Shown here: one piece after another, positions 1 to 5,944 of the stretch
Layout of the letters: each line of letters opens with the position of its first letter
How positions within the stretch are numbered: position 1 is the first letter of the stretch
Source of the DNA: Verrucomicrobiota bacterium
Lineage (GTDB): Bacteria; Verrucomicrobiota; Kiritimatiellia; CAIQIC01; Lenti-01
Direction of reading: 5' to 3'
Length of the DNA stretch: 5,944 nucleotides
NCBI GenBank assembly: GCA_022709625.1
Contig: JAKLIL010000124.1
Location: 1-5,944 of the forward strand
The notes under the pieces: model-generated
Seen by the model: the letters and a program-made list of their open reading frames with translations, nothing else
Databases searched by the model: none
Told to the model about the DNA's origin: nothing
Made by a program: the position numbers and the translations under genes

Positions 1-886
1 GGGCGGGCCGCCAACCGAGCACGCGGCGGGCCAGCGCGGCGTCGGCCTGCGATTCGCGGACGTCGCCCGGGCGCGCGGGCGCGTACCGCGGCGCAAAGGG
101 CAGGCCGGCCAACGCGGCGATCTGCCGCGCGAGATCGTTGACGGAAATCCGGTCGCCGTAGGCGACGTTGTAGACGCCGCCGGCCGCCGCGGCGGGCGCG
201 GCAAGGCATGCGAGGTTCGCGAAAACCACGTCTTCGACGAAGGTGAAATCGCGCGTCTGGCCGCCGTCGCCGTAGATGGTGGGCTGGCGGCCCTCGGCGT
301 AGGCGCGCATGAACAGGGGAATGACGGCGGCGTAGTGCGAGGCGGGATCCTGCCGCGGGCCGAAGACGTTGAAGTAGCGCAAGGCGAAGAAGTTCAGCCC
401 GTAGAGGCCGTGGAAGATCCGGCCGTAGTGTTCGCCGGCGAGTTTCGACAGCGCGTAGCCGGTCAACGGCGCGGGCCGCATGTCTTCGCGCTTGGGCATC
501 GCGGGGGCATCCCCGTAGACGGAGGCGGACGACGAGAACACGACGCGCTCCGCGCCCGCGTCGCGCGCGGCCAGCAACACGTGGAGCGTGCCGGTGACGT
601 TGACGTCGTGCGTTGTGGCGGGATCGTCCACCGACGCCTGCACGGAAGCCAACGCGCCGAGGTGGAACACGTGGCGAATGCCGCGTAGCGCCGCGCGGAC
701 CGCCGCGGCGTCGCGCAGGTCGCCGCGGACGAAATCCACGGCGGCCTCCACGCCCGCGAGGTTGTCAAGGCGACCGGAGGACAGGTCGTCGAACACCCGC
801 ACGCGGAGGCCCTGCCCCGCCAGCCGGCGGACGAGATTGGAACCGATGAAACCGGCGCCGCCGGTGACGAGATGGACCGCGTCCAT
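1..886 (-). CDS. NAD-dependent nucleotide-sugar epimerase/dehydratase (extended SDR, GalE/WbpP-like), C-terminus cut by window edge
   Basis: A cytoplasmic enzyme that probably interconverts a UDP-sugar at C4 (UDP-Glc/Gal or the GlcNAc/GalNAc pair) for lipopolysaccharide or other surface glycans. 295 codons are visible. The N-terminus carries the NAD-binding Rossmann motif GGAGFIGS (residues 9-16). The catalytic region is SSSASVYGD (118-126) followed by Y144-x-x-x-K148 (YALSK). Further on are RYFNVFGPRQDP, YAAVIPLF and GDGGQTRDFTFVEDVV, which resemble the WbpP/CapI branch of UDP-hexose 4-epimerases. The visible end (PGDVRES...RVLGW) is typical of the last 30 or so residues, so only a short tail is missing. 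The ATG lies 9 bases after the lptD stop. A GGAGG inside the end of lptD (900-904) is 13 bases upstream, which is rather far, so translational coupling to lptD is likely. Substrate is not decidable from sequence. The family is confident; a dehydratase or decarboxylase of the same superfamily is less likely. Confidence 0.93.
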   Translation of the reverse strand, partial: MDAVHLVTGGAGFIGSNLVRRLAGQGLRVRVFDDLSSGRLDNLAGVEAAVDFVRGDLRDAAAVRAALRGIRHVFHLGALASVQASVDDPATTHDVNVTGTLHVLLAARDAGAERVVFSSSASVYGDAPAMPKREDMRPAPLTGYALSKLAGEHYGRIFHGLYGLNFFALRYFNVFGPRQDPASHYAAVIPLFMRAYAEGRQPTIYGDGGQTRDFTFVEDVVFANLACLAAPAAAAGGVYNVAYGDRISVNDLARQIAALAGLPFAPRYAPARPGDVRESQADAALARRVLGWRPA

Positions 887-895
887 GGCGGGACT

Positions 896-3148
896 TCAGC
901 CTCCGAGGGAGCTGGCGAATTGCGGCAGGGCCAGCGGCCAAATCCGGAACCAGACCGTGTAGTTGTCGTCGCCGTCCTTGGCCTGCTCGGGGCGGACGCG
1001 CAGGCCCAGGCCGATCCCAAGGCAGCGGGTGCGGTGGATGACGTAGTACGAGTGTTCCTCGACCTTGGATTCCTCGATGTCCGTGCGGACGTAGACCCGG
1101 CCGGACCAGGGGGCTTCGGGGAACAGCGTCAGGTCGCCGGAAACCACGTTGCGGGAATCGTGCTTGTAGCGGTAGTCGACGCCGAACGAAAAATAGTCGG
1201 CGTTGCGGATTTCGGCCTGGGAGGACAACTTGCGGAGCACGCCTTCCTGCGCATCGTAGGTGCCGTCGAAATCCCAGTGCAGCCACGACCAGGGACGCAG
1301 CTCGGTCTTGAACCCGACGTCGCCCAGCGTTTCTTCGTCCTTGGCTTCGTCGGGGGCCAACCGCAGGGTGGCGAAGACGTCGGCATAGATCAGGTTGTGG
1401 ACGGCCGCGCGGCGCCGCGTCTGGAGATAGTTGCGCAGCCCGACGGTCACGTCGTTGCGCTCGTCGAGTTCGTCGATGTCGTCGAATTGCCACAGGTCCG
1501 CGGGCACGAGGTTGGGCTCGGCGCGCAAGGTATAGTCGGCGTAGGGCTCGGCGATGTGGCGGAGGTCCGCGTCTTCCTCGATGCCGGTCGGGCCGCGATA
1601 GAGATCGCCGAAGGCCTTGAAGGAGGTTTCCAGGCCCAGTTCGGGCAGGTTGCGCCAGCCGGCCCCGGCGTCGCGGACGAAATTCTCGACCCGGTTGGTG
1701 GTGCCGATCGCGCCGCCCGCCTCGTTGGTGACCGCGACCACGTTGGTCACCGTGCCGTGCTCGCTGGTCTGGGAATAGTAGGTCCCGCGATAGCCCGCGC
1801 GTGGGATCAGGCTGAGGAATCCGAACTGGCGGGTGGGCCAGAAGACCTGGTGGGCGGTGTCGAAGCGAAACGCGTCGAAGCTGTCGTTCGTGGAACTCGC
1901 CGGATAAACGTGGTCCAGATAGCTCAGGGTGTTCTGGTTTTCGTAGTAGAAAGGCGTTGCCAGGATCCGCTGCCGGTTGACGTCGAGGAACACTTCGGGC
2001 AGGCGGTTCACGTTTTCGTAGAAATCGTTCAGCCGCGCGTTGAGGGTCAGGCCGGCGACGTAGGTGTCGCCGCGGTGCGAGAGCGTGATGCGGTTTTCGG
2101 GCTGCACGTTGCGCTGGTATTCGTCGTCGAAAAAGTCCTCCAGCATCCACGGATCGCTCAGCATGTTCAGCGTGCTCAGGAGGGCGTCGCGGTCGGTGAG
2201 GCTGCGGCGGTCGACGAGGTTCACCCAGTAGCGCTGGTTGTCGATCAGGTCCTCCCGCTGCGCGCGCTGCTTTTCGTCGTGCCAGGGGTTCCGGTCGTGG
2301 GTGTAGTACAGGCGCAGTTTGCCGGCGTAGTCGTTGGCGACGGGATCGTTCCAGCCCAGGTCTTCGCCCACGCCGACGCCCCGTTTCTGGCGCACGTCGA
2401 AATGCGTCTGGGACTGGAACACGTCGTTGAGCGAATAGTTGTAGGCGGTCAGCAGGAAGGCCCCCATTTCGGAACTGTAGCCGGGCGTGAATTCGAAGTT
2501 GGCGAACGAATCCACGTTGGCCCGCACGTAGGGGAACCAGAAGAAAGGCACGGGGCCGAGGTGGAAGCGCACGTTTTTCGCCCGCAGGATCCGGTTGTCT
2601 TCCAGCGAGGCCGAACTGGCGCGGATCGAATATTCGTTCACGCCGGGTTCGCAGGTGGTCAGCGTAACGTGGTTGAGTTCGATCCGCTGAGGCGACACGC
2701 GGCTGGAATCGGCGGCCGCCATGGTGTAGGGCGGCGAGCGCAGTTCGAAGGCGCCGAAATCGCCCGTGCCGGTCTTGAAGTTGTAGGTGGCCTCGCCCCC
2801 TTTCCAGACGTTGCCCTGGTACTGGATCACGACGTGGCCGCGGGCGGCAACCTGCTGGGCGGCGGTATCGACTTCGGCGTAGTCGGCGGCGACCGAATCG
2901 GTGCCGCGCACGACCTTGACGTTGCCCGTGGCGATCACCAGGCCGCGCACGGCGTCGTAGGAGAGATTGTCCGCCTGCACGTCGATGAGCCCCGCCAGTT
3001 GATTCGCCCCGCCAACCCGGGCGGAGGGCGGGGACACCCGGACGGGTTGCTGGGCGCCGGCCGCCACGGCCGTGCAGGCCCAAGCGGCGACCAGCCAAGT
3101 GCGCACCCGGAAGCACCCCCCCGGCCAACGTGGAAAGAACCTATGCAT
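896..3148 (-). CDS. lptD: LPS-assembly outer-membrane protein LptD (OstA/Imp)
   Basis: The outer-membrane beta-barrel that, with the lipoprotein LptE, places lipopolysaccharide into the outer leaflet. It has 750 residues against 784 in E. coli. A long basic n-region (1-17) and hydrophobic core (18-30) form a signal peptide, with likely cleavage after AGA (about residue 32). Residues about 52-165 are the periplasmic OstA/LptA-like beta-jellyroll (IDVQADNLSYD, ATGNVKVVRG). At 162-207, TLTTCEPG and HLGPVPFFWFPY match the E. coli junction and lateral-gate region around Cys173. The rest is the barrel, rich in alternating aromatic residues, with the conserved-type TRCLGIGLGLR near the end (707-717). 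The mature protein has only two cysteines, C166 and C709. The chain ends in Gly-Gly, not the aromatic residue usual for barrels. ATG 3148 is preferred because a -10-like box ends 8 bases upstream. An in-frame GTG at 3106 would give a shorter, more classical signal peptide. No lptE is visible. Confidence 0.93.
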   Translation of the reverse strand: MHRFFPRWPGGCFRVRTWLVAAWACTAVAAGAQQPVRVSPPSARVGGANQLAGLIDVQADNLSYDAVRGLVIATGNVKVVRGTDSVAADYAEVDTAAQQVAARGHVVIQYQGNVWKGGEATYNFKTGTGDFGAFELRSPPYTMAAADSSRVSPQRIELNHVTLTTCEPGVNEYSIRASSASLEDNRILRAKNVRFHLGPVPFFWFPYVRANVDSFANFEFTPGYSSEMGAFLLTAYNYSLNDVFQSQTHFDVRQKRGVGVGEDLGWNDPVANDYAGKLRLYYTHDRNPWHDEKQRAQREDLIDNQRYWVNLVDRRSLTDRDALLSTLNMLSDPWMLEDFFDDEYQRNVQPENRITLSHRGDTYVAGLTLNARLNDFYENVNRLPEVFLDVNRQRILATPFYYENQNTLSYLDHVYPASSTNDSFDAFRFDTAHQVFWPTRQFGFLSLIPRAGYRGTYYSQTSEHGTVTNVVAVTNEAGGAIGTTNRVENFVRDAGAGWRNLPELGLETSFKAFGDLYRGPTGIEEDADLRHIAEPYADYTLRAEPNLVPADLWQFDDIDELDERNDVTVGLRNYLQTRRRAAVHNLIYADVFATLRLAPDEAKDEETLGDVGFKTELRPWSWLHWDFDGTYDAQEGVLRKLSSQAEIRNADYFSFGVDYRYKHDSRNVVSGDLTLFPEAPWSGRVYVRTDIEESKVEEHSYYVIHRTRCLGIGLGLRVRPEQAKDGDDNYTVWFRIWPLALPQFASSLGG

Positions 3149-3156
3149 GCGGACGC

Positions 3157-3186
3157 AATCTAGCAGCGGAACAAGATCGGCGCCAA
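3157..3186 (-). promoter_or_regulatory. Possible sigma70-type promoter for lptD
   Basis: On the minus strand TTGGCG (3186-3181) and TAGATT (3162-3157) are separated by 18 bases. Each matches 4 of 6 consensus bases. The -10-like box ends 8 bases before the lptD ATG, so a transcript would start at or just before the start codon. This fits the absence of any Shine-Dalgarno sequence before that ATG. The 75-base gap to the upstream gene leaves room for a separate promoter. This is prediction by eye only. Confidence 0.35.
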
Positions 3187-3223
3187 GCAGATTCTGCCCC
3201 GGGAACGATGCCGGAGGCGACTG

Positions 3224-4372
3224 TCAAAACGGCGCGGACGGGGGGGCGGTTCGTTGCCGCGCTCGCGCAAGGCGTTTCGCCGCGGTCGGCATCCGGCGCA
3301 GCAACGCCACTTGCCAGACCGGCAAATCGACGGCGAACGGCTCGCGTTCGAAGTCGTGCCGCAAACACGCCTGCAGGGCGGCGACGCCCCCGGCGTGGCG
3401 GAGCGCGAAACGATCGGCGCGCAATTCGCCCAGCCGGGTGACCGCATGGGCCACCACGCCCGCCAGGGCCGCGAAGGCAAACAGGGCCGCCACCAGGAAG
3501 GGAAACGCCGGCAGGTCGGCCGCGCCGGACAGGCCGCGGGCGAGCGCCAGCCGCTGCGCCAGCCGCCCGGCGCCCCAGAACACGCCGGCCGCCAACAGCG
3601 TTTGCAGGACCGCCGCGCCCACGGCCGCGCCGTGCCGGCGCCAAGCCATTTGCCGCGCGGCTAGGAAGACCTGCTCGCGCCGGCCCAGTTCGCGCCACGC
3701 GGCCGCCGAAAACACCGCGCGGCACCGCCGGCCCGCCCCGATCAGGCGGACGGGGTCCAATTCCTCCTGGTGCTCGAAATTCCACCACGCCGCGCCGAGA
3801 ATGTCCAATCCCGCCGCGCGCCCGACCCGCCGCAGTTCGTCCGCCAGGGCGTCGTCGCCGCCCGGCAACGGAGGCCGGACCCGCGGCAGCAGCCAGACCG
3901 GGCCCCACTCGCCCAATCCCGCCATCAGCGCCGCATAGATGCCGGTGGCCGCGAGCCACCACCCCTGGGGAAAAAGCCGCAGGAGCAAATAGAGCCCCGT
4001 GAATCCCGCCGTGACAATGGCCAGTTCCAGCAGCAGGGAGAGAATGAACCCGCGCAGCCACGCGCCGAACTCCACGTCCAGCCGGCCATGGGCCTTTTCG
4101 AGCGAGTAATCCGCCAACACCGCCAGCGGGAACAGGACCGCCTCGTAGCCGAAGACGGCCAGCGCCACGAAAGCGGCCGTGCGCACCGGCCAAGCCAAGG
4201 GGTAAGGCAGCCAAGCCTGCAAGCCCTCCGCCAAGGCCCGCGACCAACCCGTCAGCCAAAAGATCGCCGCCAAAGCGAACAGAAAAGCAAAGCGCAGCAC
4301 GAACAGCCGCGCCTGCGCCCGATCGTAGGCCCGCGCCCGCGCTTCCCGCCGCTCGTCGTACCACCCCGACAT
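3224..4372 (-). CDS. Multi-pass membrane protein of the M48/Ste24 (CAAX protease) fold, lacking the HExxH zinc motif; probable pseudoprotease
   Basis: An inner-membrane protein of 382 residues with about six hydrophobic segments (roughly 23-41, 63-88, 104-134, 138-163, 249-271, 288-310). The layout follows Ste24-type M48 peptidases. An N-terminal membrane domain contains YSLEKAHGRLDVEF (89-102), like the family's Y-S-x-x-E-x-x-HG stretch. A GAGRRCRAVFS stretch (212-222) matches the TGLGRTRRVVL-type strand. Then comes LAARQMAW (237-244) exactly where the family has LAHELGHW, so both zinc histidines and the catalytic glutamate are replaced by Ala239, Ala243 and Arg240. The third-ligand motif survives as GELRADRFAL (315-324; E316, D320). 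MPTAAKRL (361-368) corresponds to the usual C-terminal HPPLLERI-type motif. The ORF is intact and ends in TGA. It starts 16 bases after parB, with only a weak GGGA upstream, and is probably co-transcribed with it. Peptidase activity is not expected; a binding or chaperone-like role is a guess. The family assignment rests on motif order and spacing. Confidence 0.75.
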   Translation of the reverse strand: MSGWYDERREARARAYDRAQARLFVLRFAFLFALAAIFWLTGWSRALAEGLQAWLPYPLAWPVRTAAFVALAVFGYEAVLFPLAVLADYSLEKAHGRLDVEFGAWLRGFILSLLLELAIVTAGFTGLYLLLRLFPQGWWLAATGIYAALMAGLGEWGPVWLLPRVRPPLPGGDDALADELRRVGRAAGLDILGAAWWNFEHQEELDPVRLIGAGRRCRAVFSAAAWRELGRREQVFLAARQMAWRRHGAAVGAAVLQTLLAAGVFWGAGRLAQRLALARGLSGAADLPAFPFLVAALFAFAALAGVVAHAVTRLGELRADRFALRHAGGVAALQACLRHDFEREPFAVDLPVWQVALLRRMPTAAKRLARARQRTAPPSAPF

Positions 4373-4388
4373 GGCGCGCGTTCCCGCG

Positions 4389-5360
4389 TCAGGCCAGATC
4401 GGCCAAATTCAACGCCTCCAGCAGCCGCGACAAATCCTGGTTGTCGAAATACTCGATCACGATCCGGCCCATCTCCCGCTTGCCGTCCGCCTGCAGGCGC
4501 GCGGGCAAGAGCGTCACCTTCGTGCCCAATTCCTGCTGCATGCGGTCGGCCAGGTGCTTGAGCTGCCGCGCGGTTTTTTCGTCGAGCGCCGCCGCGCCCG
4601 GCCGGTCCGCGGCCGGCGGCTTTCGTCCGGCGGGCCGGCCGAGACTCGCGGCCAGTTTTTCCAACGCCCGCACGGAGAGGCCCTGGGCCACCACGCGCGC
4701 CGCCAGCAAATCGCGGTCTTTGGGATCCACTCCCAGCAGCACCTTGGCGTGGCCGGCGGACAGGGCACCTTCGGAGAGCGCCCGCTTGATGGCGTCGGAA
4801 AGATCCAGCAGGCGCAGCGCGTTCGCCACCGTGGCCCGGGCCTTGCCGATCCGCTTCGAAACCTCTTCCTGGGTCATGCCGGCGGCCTGCATCAAGTCGC
4901 GGTAGCCTTCGGCCTCTTCGATCAGGTCCAAATCCGCGCGCTGGAGGTTTTCAATCAGCGCCAGTTCGCGGGTTTCCAGGTCGTTCACCTCGTGCAGCAG
5001 CGCCGGAATCTCCGCCAGGCCCGCCAGTTGCGCGGCCCGGAACCGCCGTTCGCCCGCGATCAGCTCGAACAGGTCGCCGACCTGCCGCAGCAGGATCGGT
5101 TGGAGCACGCCTTTTTCCCGGATGGACTCCGCCAGTTCGCGCAGGGATTCCTCCTGGAAACGCCGACGCGGCTGCCGCGGGTTTTTCTTGATCTTGTGTA
5201 CCGGCACCAAATGCACCGCGCCCTTGCCGGGCGCGGCCTTGGAACGTTCCGCCGACGGGCCGGGCCCCACCGGCAACGCGGCGCCGGGACGGGTCGCCCC
5301 CCCTTTGATCAATGCGTCCAGCCCCCGGCCCAAGCCCCTGTGTTTCGATGGTGTTGGCAT
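4389..5360 (-). CDS. parB: Chromosome-partitioning protein ParB (CTPase, parS-binding)
   Basis: Binds parS sites near the origin, loads and spreads as a CTP-dependent clamp, and acts with ParA in chromosome segregation. It has 323 residues, a normal length. The N-terminal RGLGRGLDALI (8-18) is the ParA-contacting peptide. The CTP-binding domain has NPRQPRRRF (60-68), LIAGERRFRAAQL (100-112) and ENLQRADL (137-144). The helix-turn-helix is MTQEEVSKRIGKARATVAN (162-180). A Pro/Ala-rich linker (about 241-258) leads to the C-terminal dimerisation domain (GRIVIEYFDNQDLSRLLEAL, 298-317). The ATG at 5360 is chosen because AAGGAG lies 5 bases upstream and because the protein then begins just before the conserved RGLGRGLDALI peptide. 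An in-frame TTG at 5393 would add 11 unconserved residues and is unlikely. It is the first gene of a leftward unit with the M48-like gene. parA is not adjacent: the upstream neighbour is the divergent SH3b gene. Confidence 0.96.
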   Translation of the reverse strand: MPTPSKHRGLGRGLDALIKGGATRPGAALPVGPGPSAERSKAAPGKGAVHLVPVHKIKKNPRQPRRRFQEESLRELAESIREKGVLQPILLRQVGDLFELIAGERRFRAAQLAGLAEIPALLHEVNDLETRELALIENLQRADLDLIEEAEGYRDLMQAAGMTQEEVSKRIGKARATVANALRLLDLSDAIKRALSEGALSAGHAKVLLGVDPKDRDLLAARVVAQGLSVRALEKLAASLGRPAGRKPPAADRPGAAALDEKTARQLKHLADRMQQELGTKVTLLPARLQADGKREMGRIVIEYFDNQDLSRLLEALNLADLA

Positions 5361-5365
5361 GGTTG

Positions 5366-5371
5366 CTCCTT
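5366..5371 (-). promoter_or_regulatory. Shine-Dalgarno sequence of parB
   Basis: AAGGAG on the minus strand, 5 bases before ATG 5360. It is the only strong ribosome binding site before a gene start in the window, and it decides the parB start in favour of this ATG over the upstream TTG at 5393. Confidence 0.8.
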
Positions 5372-5397
5372 CTACCCCAAACGCGTTCAACAAGCAA
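5369..5397 (-). promoter_or_regulatory. Weak candidate promoter for parB
   Basis: TTGCTT (5397-5392) and TAGAAG (5374-5369) on the minus strand are 17 bases apart. The -10-like box again ends 8 bases before the ATG. It overlaps the Shine-Dalgarno sequence, which would be of no use in a transcript starting there. The real promoter may therefore lie further upstream, in the AT-rich stretch near 5387-5410. Confidence 0.15.
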
Positions 5398-5407
5398 TAA
5401 TTCAGAA

Positions 5408-5436
5408 TTGCCGATGGCGGCCGCGCCGCCTATGCT
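5408..5436 (+). promoter_or_regulatory. Possible sigma70-type promoter for the SH3b gene
   Basis: TTGCCG (5408-5413) and TATGCT (5431-5436) are separated by an ideal 17 bases, each with 4 of 6 consensus matches. The -10-like box ends 8 bases before ATG 5445. Transcription would start within about two bases of the start codon, which suits a gene with no Shine-Dalgarno sequence. Confidence 0.35.
5416..5430. repeat. GC-rich inverted repeat in the parB/SH3b divergent region
   Basis: GGCGGC and GCCGCC form a perfect 6-base inverted repeat around CGC. It nearly fills the spacer of the candidate rightward promoter, so it could be an operator or a small hairpin. In DNA this GC-rich such short dyads are common, and no poly-T follows, so it is not a terminator. 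Confidence 0.25.
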
Positions 5437-5444
5437 TCCCCGCC

Positions 5445-5944
5445 ATGAAAACCATTCCATCCTTGCTTTCGTTCATCGCGGCGTGCGCGCTCGCCGGCGC
5501 CGCCCCGGCCCAAACCCCCGTCCGCGTAACGGCCGACAACGTGAACTTGCGCGCCAAGCCGGCCCTCGCGGCCGAAGTGGTCGCGCAAGCCGCCTACGAC
5601 GAACGGCTGGTCGCCTACGAGATCGGCGCGGAGTGGGTTGAAATCGCCGCGCCGCCCGCGGTCGATTTGTGGGTCATGAAACAATACGTCCAAACGCCCC
5701 AGAACACCATCGGCGCCAACCGCGTCAACCTCCGCGCGGGTCCGAGCATCAATTACAACGTCGTCGCCACCTTGGCGCTCGGCGACCGGGTCGAACCGCG
5801 CGGCGAAGAGATGCAGGAATGGCTCAAGATCGCCCCGCCGCCCTCCGCGCGCGTCTGGATCAGCCGCGCATACGTAGAAATCCTGTCCGGCGACGCTGCC
5901 GCGGTCGCCCCACCGGCTTCCCAGGCCGAAAACGCCGAAACAGC
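5445..5944 (+). CDS. Exported tandem bacterial SH3 (SH3b) domain protein, C-terminus cut by window edge
   Basis: 166 codons are visible and the frame is open at the window end. The N-terminus is a signal peptide (MKTIPSLLSFIAACALAGAAPAQ), with likely signal peptidase I cleavage after APA (residue 22). IAAC (11-14) also loosely fits a lipobox, so a lipoprotein is possible but less likely because the hydrophobic stretch continues beyond it. Two SH3b domains follow at about 25-83 and 86-145. They are recognisable by VNLRAKP and VNLRAGP, 61 residues apart, by EWVEIAAP and EWLKIAPP, and by closing WVMKQYV and WISRAYV. Such domains usually bind cell-wall peptides or glycan and target envelope proteins. 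An Ala/Pro-rich linker begins at about 150, and a further domain may lie beyond the window, so the enzymatic role, if any, is unknown. There is no Shine-Dalgarno sequence before the ATG. Transcription diverges from parB. Confidence 0.88.
   Translation, partial: MKTIPSLLSFIAACALAGAAPAQTPVRVTADNVNLRAKPALAAEVVAQAAYDERLVAYEIGAEWVEIAAPPAVDLWVMKQYVQTPQNTIGANRVNLRAGPSINYNVVATLALGDRVEPRGEEMQEWLKIAPPPSARVWISRAYVEILSGDAAAVAPPASQAENAET

Noticed and set aside
765..3128. A 787-codon open frame on the minus strand overlapping lptD
   Set aside because: The translation is Arg/Gly/Pro-rich without domain motifs and overlaps the convincing LptD and epimerase frames. It is a high-GC shadow frame.
872..3163. 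A 763-codon open frame on the plus strand, antisense to lptD
   Set aside because: Val/Gly/His-rich translation with no recognisable domain, open because of the codon bias of lptD on the other strand. Its length alone is not evidence.
3187..3197. Short palindrome GCAGATTCTGC between the M48-like gene and lptD
   Set aside because: Arms of only 5 bases and no following U-run, so neither a terminator nor a clear operator.
3760..3772. HQEEL (residues 201-205) in the M48-like protein as a displaced zinc motif
   Set aside because: It reads H-Q-E-E-L, not H-E-x-x-H, and it lies before the strand that precedes the true motif position.
5341..5356. TGTTTC at the start of parB, resembling half of a parS site
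   Set aside because: The second half (consensus GAAACA) is absent and the centre does not match. A six-base half-site can occur by chance.
5399..5409. AATTCAGAATT palindrome in the divergent intergenic region
   Set aside because: Only 5-base arms in a short AT-rich stretch. It could be a regulator site, but nothing else supports it.

Overview
The window is high-GC DNA (about two thirds G+C by eye) and almost fully coding. It has four genes on the minus strand and one on the plus strand. The content is Gram-negative and diderm: an LptD outer-membrane lipopolysaccharide translocon, a sugar-nucleotide epimerase, a chromosomal ParB and a secreted tandem-SH3b protein. The gene set, the base composition and the divergence of LptD from proteobacterial forms would fit a PVC-type bacterium (Verrucomicrobiota or Kiritimatiellota). 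That placement is an inference, and no marker gene here proves it.

Layout from right to left, following minus-strand transcription. An 84-base divergent intergenic region (5361-5444) separates parB (minus) from the SH3b gene (plus, cut by the window end). parB (4389-5360) is followed after 16 bases by a membrane protein of the M48/Ste24 fold (3224-4372) whose zinc-binding HExxH motif is replaced. A 75-base gap follows with a possible promoter. Then come lptD (896-3148) and, 9 bases later, an NAD-dependent nucleotide-sugar epimerase (886 to beyond position 1), which lacks only its last residues. No stretch above 100 bases is without a gene.

Functionally, lptD and the epimerase form a likely envelope pair: one supplies sugars for surface glycans, the other inserts lipopolysaccharide into the outer membrane. 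parB and the M48-like protein look co-transcribed, without parA next to them. The most notable points are the inactive-looking M48/Ste24 protein directly upstream of lptD, the reduction of LptD to a single interdomain cysteine pair, and -10-like hexamers ending exactly 8 bases before the start codons of lptD and the SH3b gene. Neither of those genes has a Shine-Dalgarno sequence, which suggests leaderless mRNAs. No mobile element, RNA gene, CRISPR array or phage feature was seen.
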